A DNA stretch of 64,000 nucleotides from Paenibacillus endophyticus (GTDB taxonomy: Bacteria; Bacillota; Bacilli; Paenibacillales; Paenibacillaceae). This document shows, in pieces, positions 33,571 through 41,929 of the stretch. Location: contig NZ_JACHXW010000011.1 in NCBI RefSeq assembly GCF_014192395.1, positions 1 to 64,000 of the forward strand, in the 5' to 3' direction. A model generated the notes under the pieces. The model had not been told where the DNA came from. It saw nothing but the letters and a program-made list of their open reading frames with translations, and did no database searches. Numbering within the stretch: position 1 is the stretch's first letter; every line of letters starts with the position of its first letter. A program made the translations under genes and the position numbers.

Positions 33571-34738
33571 TCATCCTTGCGTTGCCGGCATCATGGCACG
33601 GCCATGAAGCCTATCCTTAACGGCTGACGGCCACTCGTCCCATGCACCGTATTCCGCCAGCAGCGCAAATGCCCACCTGTCTATGCCAAAGGCGACGCAG
33701 CCCGATGACCACGGCAAACCAGCGGGGCCCTTGACGTCGAACGGCTTGCAAAGCGAGTCCCCCATGTGGTTAAAAGAAGCGATGGAAAACGTACTGCGGC
33801 CCAGCGTTTCCGCCAGCAATTCGTATTTCATCGACGCCATCTTCTGATGTTGGATTTTGAGCGCGTCTTCCGAGAAATAGAAGGGATCATTCGCCGTCGT
33901 CAAGCTTCCGTGTAAGCCCAGTTCGACAAACAACGACCAGATTTCCTGCATCCACCAGCTTCGTTCTTCCTCCACGAAATCCGTGTCTCCGACAAATACG
34001 ACTTCCCTCATGCCGAATTCGGTTAACCGGTGGTTGCCCACCCTCCACTCCGCCTCGTGACGGAAGCAATTGCCCATCGCGGTAAGCCGCACAGGCCCGT
34101 CCAGCACTTGCCCGGACAGTTCAGCGTAACAGTGAAAGCATACCGCGGGCGCCAAGGCGTGACGGCTTTGCCTTGCAAGCGCAGCGGGGTCCGCAGCCGT
34201 TTTGACCTCCCTAAGCGTGTCATACCGATGGGGAAACTCGCCCACCACGAACAGATTTTGCGGGAAAGAGCGGATATAACCGCATTTCTCCAGCGTGTCG
34301 AGCCCAATCATGGACGGGTATCGGCGCAGCGCCGCCCCCCCTGCGGACCGCCATTCCTTCGAATAACCGGTCGAGCAGCCCGATCAGCTTCACCGCATAA
34401 TCACGCTTGACGCTTCCGTCCGCCGCGTAAGCTTGCTGCACTGTATTCTCGCGGCCGTCATCAAAGCCTCCTTTCGAAATGCCCGATCTGGCGGGCGTTT
34501 GCTTAATCGTCCTGCTTCCGAGCGTCCGGATCCCTCGTTCCTCGGCGATCATCGCTTCTACCGTCGCTGCAATCGCCTCGCAGGAGTCCATGCTTATGGG
34601 CTCAATGACCACCTCCATCCTTTCGGAATTCCAGTCGCAGCCGCGGACGCCCTCAATGCTGTATGCCAGCTTGGATATCAGCGATTCTGCTTGGTTTGCG
34701 GTCAATATGTCCTTGCAGGACAACCGAATCTTCTCCAC
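33571..34738 (-). pseudogene. amino acid:[carrier protein] ligase (aminoacyl-tRNA-synthetase-like), frameshifted
   Basis: Two overlapping frames (34738-34220 and 34311-33571) read as one gene of about 388 residues if one base is removed from the C7 tract at 34335-34341. The joined junction is VRRGAALRRYPSMIGLDTLE. The GTG start at 34738 has GGGAGG upstream. The C-terminal 250 residues resemble the atypical-SerRS-like class II ligases that activate an amino acid and load it on a carrier protein instead of tRNA: GYIRSFPQNL, motif 2 in GNCFRHEAEW and motif 3 in GCVAFGIDRW. Candidate zinc ligands are a Cys in AVCFHCY, the motif 2 Glu and the motif 3 Cys. The N-terminal 70 residues look like a small alpha/beta domain. 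The neighbouring carrier protein is the likely acceptor. The lesion may be real, phase-variable or a sequencing error. Confidence 0.75.
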
Positions 34739-35783
34739 TCAAAGCACCTCCCTTATCATACATGGGACGATGATGCGTCCCTGCTATGGCTTTGTTCAAC
34801 AGTTCCTTCTCCAGCGTTGCCCCGTCGGACAAGAGGGAGGCTACCTTCGCGATGCTCCTCTTGTCTCCGCTCACCGAATATTTGAGCAGCATACCTACCG
34901 CGATCCCATGTCCTCTCTCCACCTCTGCATAAGCCGAATCGAGCGAAGCGTCCCGCAGGAAATCGTGCTCGAGCATGAAGCGCAGTCTTCTGCGCATGAG
35001 CTTTTTGTGCTCCCACAAAATATGCAGCAAGCGGATATCCACCACGTCCCGCTCCTGCTCAAGCCCCTGCAAATATTCCTGAATACGGTCATACACCTTA
35101 ATCCCGTACGTGTTTTCCAAGCATAAGTAAGAGGACGGCTTCCATCCCCTGACATAACGGTCCATCGCGTCCACGGCGGACAACGAATCGAAAGCCGTAT
35201 TCCTTTCGTACTGAAAATACGTTTTCGGCTTAAAGGACACTGACATCACGCGCCGGTCAAACCAATCGCTGTCCGGGTCGGCAGCCGCGTAAGCAGCCTC
35301 CATCTCCGCGAAGGAGCATGACGTCTCGACGTATTTCCCTCTCCGCATATTGTCCGCGATATGCAGCCTTCCCGCTGCCTTATCGTAGCCGTAAATGAAC
35401 ATGTCGTGATTGTGCGCATGCCTGCCGTAAGCATCTGATTCCCGAATATGCGTCTGATCGGCCAAAAAGTATACGTACTGCCCCATATCAATGGCGTCGA
35501 TCGCGAATTGGACGATGCTTCCGTTCCATTTTTGCGCTACGGTGTCCCGGTGCATGAATTGAAATTGAAGCCATGGACAGTCGAACAGCAGCGGGTCAAA
35601 GAAGCTGTCCTGTTTGTTGGTATAGTCGATCTTGCGGAGCGATCCGAAATAAACGAGTTGAATAAAATTGTTGTACACCCACGGGAGCGTCTCCTCCCGG
35701 TTGCCGATCATGCAGAATAAATGGGCGATGTTGGGATACGTCTTGTATTCGTGGTCGTGCATGGGCAGCCGTTTCGTTGTCAT
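34653..35783 (-). CDS. AsbE/BtrH-like carrier-protein acyltransferase, copy 3
   Basis: A 376-residue cytosolic protein with AAGGAGG before ATG 35783. The N-terminal region resembles the C39-peptidase-like fold of BtrH/AsbE-type transferases: Cys24 (AHLFCMIGN), His126 (AHNHDMFIYGYD) and Asp144 (RLHIADNMRRG) fall at the Cys-His-Asp spacing shared with the other two copies in this cluster. Known relatives move an acyl group from a carrier protein to an amine. Its 3' end overlaps the amino acid ligase gene by 86 bp, and the carrier gene lies just upstream, so carrier, transferase and ligase form one unit. Assignment is by pattern, not by search. Confidence 0.6.
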   Translation of the reverse strand: MTTKRLPMHDHEYKTYPNIAHLFCMIGNREETLPWVYNNFIQLVYFGSLRKIDYTNKQDSFFDPLLFDCPWLQFQFMHRDTVAQKWNGSIVQFAIDAIDMGQYVYFLADQTHIRESDAYGRHAHNHDMFIYGYDKAAGRLHIADNMRRGKYVETSCSFAEMEAAYAAADPDSDWFDRRVMSVSFKPKTYFQYERNTAFDSLSAVDAMDRYVRGWKPSSYLCLENTYGIKVYDRIQEYLQGLEQERDVVDIRLLHILWEHKKLMRRRLRFMLEHDFLRDASLDSAYAEVERGHGIAVGMLLKYSVSGDKRSIAKVASLLSDGATLEKELLNKAIAGTHHRPMYDKGGALSGEDSVVLQGHIDRKPSRIADIQAGIQH

Positions 35784-35828
35784 GACGTCATCCTCCTTGT
35801 GTGGATTGTCCTAACGAACATCTCTTGC

Positions 35829-36101
35829 CTAGACCGCTGAGGCCAGCTTTCTGGCGATGCTTGCGGCAAACTGATCGATGGTGGCGAAATAATCGATAAT
35901 CAGCTCGTCATCGTCGAACGCGATGTCAAAATGCTGTTCGATGTGAACAAGCAGTTGAATCATTCGAAGCGAGTCCACGCCCATATCGCGAATCTGGGCA
36001 TAGATATCCGCATCGAATTCCAGAACCGGATTTTCGGTCATTTCCGCTATCTTTTTCTTCAAATATTGAACCGTATCGCTGCTCGCGGCATGTATGGACA
36101 T
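35829..36101 (-). CDS. acyl/peptidyl carrier protein 1
   Basis: About 90 residues from ATG 36101, 8 bp after GGGAG (GTG 36110 is the alternative). Four-helix carrier with the phosphopantetheine serine in DMGVDSLRMIQLL (Ser44). First gene of a three-gene unit with an AsbE/BtrH-like transferase and the aminoacyl ligase, so it is the likely acceptor of the activated amino acid. It is divergent from the AraC gene. No phosphopantetheinyl transferase is encoded nearby. Confidence 0.87.
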   Translation of the reverse strand: MSIHAASSDTVQYLKKKIAEMTENPVLEFDADIYAQIRDMGVDSLRMIQLLVHIEQHFDIAFDDDELIIDYFATIDQFAASIARKLASAV

Positions 36102-36147
36102 GGGGCACACTCCCGTCTATTAATTGTTTCCTTCGCCTCGCCCTTTT

Positions 36148-36162
36148 TAGCTATAATAGCTA
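36148..36162. promoter_or_regulatory. perfect palindrome between AraC gene and carrier operon
   Basis: TAGCTATAATAGCTA is symmetrical about its central A and contains TATAAT (36152-36157), a consensus -10 hexamer on the plus strand, with TATTAT on the other. It sits in the 118-bp divergent gap. It could be an operator at overlapping promoters. No good -35 was found. Confidence 0.4.
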
Positions 36163-36219
36163 TATCTGGAATCCGCAGCTAAGTGCCGGCCTCATGATGT
36201 TGGTTAAGGGGGATAATTC

Positions 36220-37071
36220 ATGTTAGAATGGCAGATTTCCCGGTTCATTCCGCTAAGCTTCGACCGCTTCCAAAATATCTCCCGGGATGAGTGGACAAGC
36301 TCCGGCTTTCAACTGCTGTGGTCGCAGCAGCAAAGCTTCTCTTGTGATGTCGGCAATTCCATACAGATCCTGGCACCTGGCCAGCCGCTTCTGATCGCGC
36401 CTCTGCAGACCGTCAGGCTTGCTTCAGATGAGTCGCCTGCTCTCCAGGCAGCAGACTTTCAATTCCCTGCTCTTCTTGAATTAGACAGCTTCCCTCCATC
36501 GCTGAAGGGTCACATCAATCCACTCAGCAAGCAAATATTGATGCAGCTCCAAGCCTATCAGCTGACGATGGATGGGGAGGATATCGTCACGCGCGTGCAA
36601 GTCAGCAGCCTGCTGTTCTTCATGCTGATGGAGTGCTTTCTTCTGCCGGACAGCCATTCCGCCCTCCCCCAGGCGGAGGAAATACGAGAGTCCCCAGCCC
36701 ACCCGTCCAAAGCCCATAAGCGCAAAAAAAGCAGTCTGCCCATCGTCTATGCCGTCCGGTATATGCGCAAGCATCTGGGCAATCCCGATCTCTCGCTTCA
36801 AGAAATCGCCGGCGCGATTGGATATAATCCCAACTACTTCTGCCAGGAATTCAGCCATATTTTCGGCGTGTCTCCCATCCGGCATCTGAACGAGCTGCGA
36901 GTTAGCAAGGCGCTTCATTATTTGGAGAATACAGAAACTCCAGTCAAACAAATCTGTGAGCACGTCGGTATCCGCAACCCCGGCAATTTCACCGCCATGG
37001 TCAAAAACAGGCTTGGCATGACGCCCATCGAATACCGAAGACGATATCGGGCGAAGACGATGGATGTATGA
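36220..37071 (+). CDS. AraC family regulator inside the biosynthetic cluster
   Basis: A 283-residue protein. The C-terminal double HTH is clear (about 180-278): LSLQEIAGAIGYNPNYFCQEFSHIFG and VKQICEHVGIRNPGNFTAMVKNRLG. The N-terminal 160 residues form a cupin-like region with weak similarity (QSFSCDVGNSIQILAPGQPLLI). It is the only plus-strand gene in 33,571-50,201, divergent from the carrier/transferase/ligase unit and convergent with the asbF-like gene. It is a likely pathway-specific regulator; the signal is unknown. Confidence 0.88.
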   Translation: MLEWQISRFIPLSFDRFQNISRDEWTSSGFQLLWSQQQSFSCDVGNSIQILAPGQPLLIAPLQTVRLASDESPALQAADFQFPALLELDSFPPSLKGHINPLSKQILMQLQAYQLTMDGEDIVTRVQVSSLLFFMLMECFLLPDSHSALPQAEEIRESPAHPSKAHKRKKSSLPIVYAVRYMRKHLGNPDLSLQEIAGAIGYNPNYFCQEFSHIFGVSPIRHLNELRVSKALHYLENTETPVKQICEHVGIRNPGNFTAMVKNRLGMTPIEYRRRYRAKTMDV

Positions 37072-37098
37072 GACAAATGGTGCGTACTTGAACCCTCG

Positions 37099-37971
37099 TT
37101 AGCGGCCTGACGCGGCATTCAGCTCTAGCATGCAGGGCCGTGCCTTGATCCAGGCAATCTCTTCGGACAAATAGCGGTAGGGATCGCTTCCGAACCATTC
37201 CAAGGAGAAGGAGGCTAGTGGCTCCTCGTCTCGGAGCAGCGAAAATACGGCTTCATAGTCTACGGCGCCTTCCGCCAGCGGAACCATGCCCTCCCGCGTC
37301 CCGCCGGGAGCATACACGTTGCCTGGCGAGAAGACGGCAAGCTCGCGGCGGCTCCGTACGTTTTTGCAGTGGTAGTGCATCGTCCATGGCGATAGTCTCT
37401 GATACGCGTTCGCAATATCGTCGCCCGCTTCCCATAGGTGCAGGAAATCCAGGTTCACGCCGAGCATGGGATGATTGACCTCCCTAATCAAGCGCAGCGT
37501 AGACGCCAAATTGTCTGCCAGCGTGCCGGGATGCGTCTCGATGACGGTGCGAATGCCGTGCTTCCACGCCAGTCCCGCCATCTCCCGCAGTCTGACAACG
37601 GCTAGCTGCCAGTCCTCCTCCCGGGATTGCGCACTGGGCTTATGCCCGGCGAATATCCGGATTTTGTCGCTTTCGAACATGCGCGCCAGCGCGATCAAGT
37701 CTTTCCATTGCCGCCAAACTTGAGCGTCATAAAGCTCCTCCGCCTCGGCAAGCAACGGCACGTAACCGCTGATCATGACGACCTTAAGCCCCCTTCGCCG
37801 CATGCCGAGCACGGCACGGGCCGCCTGCATCGGCATGCGGCGGGCCATGGCCGCGGCATGCGCGCCCCACAGCTCAATGCCCGCGAAGCCATTAAGCGCC
37901 GCGAAATCCAGCAGCTCCGGGAACGAGACCAGCTCATGCCTGAACGAAATGGAGCATAGATGAATGTTCAT
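37099..37971 (-). CDS. asbF: 3-dehydroshikimate dehydratase, AsbF-like
   Basis: A 290-residue TIM barrel of the xylose-isomerase-like superfamily. It looks like AsbF of the petrobactin pathway from end to end: CSISFRHELVSFPELLDFA, NGFAGIELWGAHA, KIRIFAGHKPSA, IETHPGTLADNLASTLRL, VNLDFLHLWEAGDD, MHYHCKNV and VYAPGGTREGMVPLAEG. AsbF converts 3-dehydroshikimate to 3,4-dihydroxybenzoate with a divalent metal, bound by the Glu, Asp and His residues in these segments. It is the last gene of a 13-gene minus-strand run, and its ATG overlaps the upstream stop by 4 bp. It should supply the aryl acid for this cluster. Confidence 0.82.
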   Translation of the reverse strand: MNIHLCSISFRHELVSFPELLDFAALNGFAGIELWGAHAAAMARRMPMQAARAVLGMRRRGLKVVMISGYVPLLAEAEELYDAQVWRQWKDLIALARMFESDKIRIFAGHKPSAQSREEDWQLAVVRLREMAGLAWKHGIRTVIETHPGTLADNLASTLRLIREVNHPMLGVNLDFLHLWEAGDDIANAYQRLSPWTMHYHCKNVRSRRELAVFSPGNVYAPGGTREGMVPLAEGAVDYEAVFSLLRDEEPLASFSLEWFGSDPYRYLSEEIAWIKARPCMLELNAASGR

Positions 37972-38921
37972 CTTTCAGACCCGCCTCTCGCCGCCAAATA
38001 TTCGAGAAGCTCCAGCTCTGCAAGCCGGGCTCCCTCCAGCTTGCGCAGCAGCCCTTCCCGTAGGTCCCCTGCCGGCCGGCGTTTCCCAAGCTTCGCCAAC
38101 AGCAGATTCACGTTCATCCAGCCGCGCTTCACATCCTCCGCTCTTCGGTCACCCTCTGCCGATTCCCATTCCGAGTATGATCCAAGTTCGCGATAGCTTT
38201 GCCATACGAGACCTCGCATCCGGGTCATGGCGGAGAGCGCGATCATGTTTTGTTCCGCCCACGTTCTGCGCCGTTTTTCTTCCCAATCGGCACTGGCTGC
38301 AACATCGGCGCAAAATAGCTTGAAAGCTCTGCCTGATTCCTTCCGATAACTGTTCAGAATCGCAACCGACTCCTTGCGCAGCGATGCTTGTCGAGTGGGA
38401 CGACTATATGCAGCGTCCCAAACCAGCTTGCAGTACACCAGCTCATTCCTTCGCACGCTGGCGTGCGAGAGCTCCTCTGCTGTCATTTCTCCCGCATAAC
38501 CGGCTACCGGATCAACGATCTCATAACAGCCCACGCCTTCTCCGTCACTCCTTCTATGGAGCAGAATGCTATGGTAGAAACCAGCCGACTCAAAGCCCAG
38601 CATGGACTTCGGGAAAAATCGCAGCCTGGAGGCTCTGCATAATACGATCGCCATTCCGCCTTCATCGAGCAGCGAGCTTACATCCTCGGCGCTCCCCGAG
38701 GTAAGGTAGAATCGGATTCCGTACTCGAAGCACAAATCAATCCACTTCATGTTCCGAACGGACATCAGCATGCCGTCATAATATCCGATATGCCAGTAGC
38801 CCAGCAGAAAATAGCGTGGATCACCGCCGGAATGCGTTATCGCCGCTACGATGCATGATGCCGTGCATTCGAGCGCGGCCAGCCCAGCCGGGCTTTCGGG
38901 ACGATAAACGACTGTATCCAT
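37968..38921 (-). CDS. AsbE/BtrH-like carrier-protein acyltransferase, copy 2
   Basis: About 318 residues from ATG 38921, 12 bp after GAGGAGG. The N-terminal C39-like part has ECTASC (Cys19 or Cys23), then FYHSILLHR with His117 and YEIVDPVAGY with Asp137, the same triad spacing as the other two copies. The C-terminal half is helical and Arg/Glu-rich. AsbE in petrobactin synthesis transfers 3,4-dihydroxybenzoate from a carrier to spermidine, and BtrH transfers an acyl group to an aminoglycoside. It is coupled to asbF by a 4-bp overlap. The acceptor is unknown. Confidence 0.6.
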   Translation of the reverse strand: MDTVVYRPESPAGLAALECTASCIVAAITHSGGDPRYFLLGYWHIGYYDGMLMSVRNMKWIDLCFEYGIRFYLTSGSAEDVSSLLDEGGMAIVLCRASRLRFFPKSMLGFESAGFYHSILLHRRSDGEGVGCYEIVDPVAGYAGEMTAEELSHASVRRNELVYCKLVWDAAYSRPTRQASLRKESVAILNSYRKESGRAFKLFCADVAASADWEEKRRRTWAEQNMIALSAMTRMRGLVWQSYRELGSYSEWESAEGDRRAEDVKRGWMNVNLLLAKLGKRRPAGDLREGLLRKLEGARLAELELLEYLAARGGSER

Positions 38922-38968
38922 GTCCGTCTGATTCCTCCTCAATAGTTAGATTGAACGAGATTGCGAAA

Positions 38969-40108
38969 TCAGGACACATGGCTTACGAAAGGATGGCACT
39001 TCCCGCTGACGGGATGGGGCTGAATCTCCTCTACATGCTCCACGGCGATCCTCAATTCGTCTGCCAAAAGCACCTTCTTAAGCAAATTCGCCAGCTTGTC
39101 CGCCGCTTCCCCCAGCTCCGCGCCGCTGCTATGGCTGCCTGCAATACAGAGGCGGAATTCATAATGCGTCTCCTGAACGAGCTGGAACTGCCTTACGCCA
39201 AGATCCGTCGCCAGCCACTTGTAGAATCCGTCAAGATAACGCAGTACGGCGGATTGAAGCTCTCTGCCCGGAAGCTTGATGGAGGATTGCCGGAACGGCA
39301 TCAGCGTAAGGATCGGCCCCCCGGAGCCTTCGTCGCGCCTGATTCTCCCCATGTCCCCCGTCCTGTAGCGCAGGAAGGGCAGGCTGTTCATGACGAAGGA
39401 AGTAACGACCAGCTCCCCCGTCTCGCCTTCGGGGACTGGCAGCAGCGTAACCGGGTCCAGCGCCTCCACATATACGAGCGAATCGTCGATGCGAAGTACG
39501 CCGTCCATGCCTGCGAAGGCGATAAGCCAGACCTCCTCCATGCCGTAATAGTCCAGCATCGGCACGCCGAAGACGCGCTCGATCTCCCTGCGCTGCCCCG
39601 GCTGCGCGTATTCGCCCCAGTTCTGCAAGGCGACGAGCGAGTCAGCGATCGGCAATCCGTTCCTTTCCACATGCATGGCAAGCTCGTACAGCCCGGAGCA
39701 GCGTCCCTGAATCAGATGCGGCTTTTCCTGCATCATCCGGTTGCCGTACAGCGTCACCATCCTGCGGTCAGCAAGCAAGGCGTTGCCCAGCAGCAGCATG
39801 CGGCCGTTTGTCGGCACGCCGGCTCTCCGCCGGCTTCGCTGGATGGCAAGCCCCAGAGCCCGCTGCTCCTCCCGTGTCTTCACGCAGCGGAACGGCGTGC
39901 CCGTGCTGCCCGAGGTATGGGTGACGATCAACGATTCCTGGGAAGGAAGCTCAAGCAGCTCCCGATTGGCGTTGATCGCCGCCTTGTCCAAGACGGGCAA
40001 ATCGCGGAAGGATGCGTCGGCACCTTGAAACCGCCGATAAAACGGATATTGCTCGATTGCAGTCGCCATGGCGCGCTCCAGTCGTTCCGGCATCGCGCTT
40101 CCCGTCAT
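38969..40108 (-). CDS. phenylacetate-CoA ligase-like AMP-forming enzyme
   Basis: A 379-residue adenylate-forming protein, PaaK/CapK-like and shorter than PaaK (about 430). Seen: P-loop VTHTSGSTGTPF near residue 64, DYYGMEEVW (A5-like), and the YRTGDMGRI motif with its ATP-ribose-binding Asp. It should activate a carboxylic acid as an acyl adenylate and load the carrier protein, whose gene overlaps its start by 4 bp (ATGA). The usual Lys after the P-loop is replaced (PFRCVK), and the C-terminal catalytic-Lys subdomain is partly recognisable (VSGKCHPF). An aryl acid substrate is plausible given asbF downstream. Confidence 0.75.
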   Translation of the reverse strand: MTGSAMPERLERAMATAIEQYPFYRRFQGADASFRDLPVLDKAAINANRELLELPSQESLIVTHTSGSTGTPFRCVKTREEQRALGLAIQRSRRRAGVPTNGRMLLLGNALLADRRMVTLYGNRMMQEKPHLIQGRCSGLYELAMHVERNGLPIADSLVALQNWGEYAQPGQRREIERVFGVPMLDYYGMEEVWLIAFAGMDGVLRIDDSLVYVEALDPVTLLPVPEGETGELVVTSFVMNSLPFLRYRTGDMGRIRRDEGSGGPILTLMPFRQSSIKLPGRELQSAVLRYLDGFYKWLATDLGVRQFQLVQETHYEFRLCIAGSHSSGAELGEAADKLANLLKKVLLADELRIAVEHVEEIQPHPVSGKCHPFVSHVS

Positions 40109-40368
40109 GACGCCGCCTTCCCGCGAACGAACGCGACCACGGATTCCACCGTCACGAACACATGCGGCTGCAGATCCTCGGCGTCGGTTTCGAAGCCGAA
40201 CCTCTGCTCCAGCAGCGTAAGCAGCTCCAGCACATGCAGCGAATCCAAATACAGGTCGTTCAGCAGCGAATGCTCCAGTCGAATGTCCTCCGGATGCCGC
40301 CTCAGCAGCCCCGCCATAATGTCAATGACCGTCAATTGCAACGGAGATCTCTCTTCTTCCGCAATCAT
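40105..40368 (-). CDS. acyl carrier protein 2
   Basis: An 87-residue carrier with the phosphopantetheine serine in DLYLDSLHVLELL (Ser43). ATG 40368 follows GAGGAGGGG. Its start overlaps the upstream AMP-ligase gene by 47 bp, and its end overlaps the downstream PaaK-like ligase by 4 bp. It is thus flanked by two ligases, either of which may charge it. Confidence 0.88.
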   Translation of the reverse strand: MIAEEERSPLQLTVIDIMAGLLRRHPEDIRLEHSLLNDLYLDSLHVLELLTLLEQRFGFETDAEDLQPHVFVTVESVVAFVRGKAAS

Positions 40369-41929
40369 CGTACCCCTCCTCTACTTTTGCTTGAATGGCT
40401 CTCCGGTCCAGCTTGCCCGTCTTCGTACGGGGCAGCGCCGGGACGATCATTAGGTCCCGGGGCCTTCCCGCGGCGGGGAGCCGTTCTCGGCAATACTCAA
40501 GCAGCTCTGTCACGGCTTTGGCATCGTCATACGCGGAGCCACCCTTTTCTAGGACGACTAATGCGACGGGGCGGCTTCCCGTTGCCGCGTCCGGCATGCC
40601 CGCCGCGGCAGCCTCTGCAACAGCGGCGTGCGACAGCAGAACATTCTCCAGCGTTTCCGGATGGAACAGGTGGCCTGCTACGTTGAACGCATAGTCCGAT
40701 CGGCCGGTCAAGAATAGGCAGCCGTCCTCGTCCAGCCATCCTTCGTCCTTCGTCCGCAATCCGAACGGCGTCAACGCCTCTGCCGTTCGCTTCTCGTCGT
40801 TGTAATAGCCCAGCATCACGTTATCGCCCCTGACGATGACCTCCCCCGTCTCGCCCGGCGGACATGGCCGTCCGTCGCGGTAAATGGCAAGCTCAACGCC
40901 GGGAACGGCCATCCCCGCCGAACCGGGCTTGGCCGCGAGCCAGCGCGAGGGCAGATACGTCACGCGCGGCGATGCCTCCGTCAGCCCGTAGCATGGCATG
41001 ATGTCCGTGGCTGGCAGCCTGCTCTGTATCAGCAGCAGCATATCGGGCGGCATCGCCGCGCCAACGACGATCAGCTTCCGCAAGCTTCGGCAATCCTCTG
41101 CCTGCCATTTGACGGATTTAGCAAGCGACAGCATGACGGCAGGCACGGTACATAGAAACGTAGGCCGATGCTCTCGGATCGCAGCAATCAGCTGCAATGG
41201 ATGGGTCAGGCCTGGCGCTAGAGCGATGTTCATTCCCGCATGCAACGCGAGCAGCCATTCTCCTGTTACCGTCGAGCAATAGCCCAGCGACTTCGTAATG
41301 AGCACGCTATCGCTTCCCCCCAGCTGCAGGCTCTCCTTAATGGACCAGACGTTGGACCACATATTGCGAAGGCTCAGCATAATGCCCTTAGGCGTACCTG
41401 TGGAGCCGGAGCTCATGAAGATGAACGCCGTATCATGCGGCGGTATATACTGGCGCGTTCGCTCTGGCAGCCCGTGCGCCCGGTCCTGCGTTGCCGGTTT
41501 CAATGCCTCGCCGGTTTCACCGTTTACAAGCAGCCTTCCTAGTCCCGCAAGCGAGGCCCAACCTTCCGGCTGCCGCGAAACAGGTAGCAACGACGGGCTA
41601 TAGAGGAAAAGCTCGGCTTCCAGCCCGTCCAGCATCGCTGGTATTTCCGCGAAGGTGGAAGCGGCATGAAGCGGGGCCGGTATGCCATCCGCCAGCGTGA
41701 CGGCCATGATGGCACGGAAGCAAGACGGGGAAGGCGTCATCCAGATTGGCGCGATAAACCTTGGCGGAAGCTTCAGGCTTCGAAGACGCTCCGCCATGAG
41801 CAGCGCATCCCGGTAAAGCTCGTCGAAGCCCATATAGCGGCGTACGCCATCCAAGTCGTAGAACATGCCGCGATCCGCTCTCGCGGTATCGTGCAGCCAC
41901 TCGATAAACGAAATCGGTATCGTGCTCAT
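40322..41929 (-). CDS. AMP-dependent acyl/amino acid ligase (ANL superfamily)
   Basis: A 535-residue full-length adenylation enzyme. Core motifs: FIFMSSGSTGTPKGIML (A3) near residue 173, CYGLTEASP (A5), YNDEKRTAEAL then LRTKDEGWLDEDG (A7 region), GRSDYAFNVAGHLFHPETLE (A8) and RTKTGKLDRRAI with the catalytic Lys (A10). This stand-alone adenylation domain should load an acyl or aminoacyl group on carrier protein 2. It is coupled to the ABC transporter gene upstream by a 4-bp overlap. The substrate code cannot be read reliably. Confidence 0.88.
   Translation of the reverse strand: MSTIPISFIEWLHDTARADRGMFYDLDGVRRYMGFDELYRDALLMAERLRSLKLPPRFIAPIWMTPSPSCFRAIMAVTLADGIPAPLHAASTFAEIPAMLDGLEAELFLYSPSLLPVSRQPEGWASLAGLGRLLVNGETGEALKPATQDRAHGLPERTRQYIPPHDTAFIFMSSGSTGTPKGIMLSLRNMWSNVWSIKESLQLGGSDSVLITKSLGYCSTVTGEWLLALHAGMNIALAPGLTHPLQLIAAIREHRPTFLCTVPAVMLSLAKSVKWQAEDCRSLRKLIVVGAAMPPDMLLLIQSRLPATDIMPCYGLTEASPRVTYLPSRWLAAKPGSAGMAVPGVELAIYRDGRPCPPGETGEVIVRGDNVMLGYYNDEKRTAEALTPFGLRTKDEGWLDEDGCLFLTGRSDYAFNVAGHLFHPETLENVLLSHAAVAEAAAAGMPDAATGSRPVALVVLEKGGSAYDDAKAVTELLEYCRERLPAAGRPRDLMIVPALPRTKTGKLDRRAIQAKVEEGYDDCGRREISVAIDGH

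Noticed and set aside
38816..40453. Plus-strand frame of 545 codons opposite the PaaK-like ligase and carrier genes
   Set aside because: It is antisense to well-supported genes with family motifs, has low-complexity Arg/Pro/His-rich translation and no ribosome binding site; a GC-rich shadow frame.
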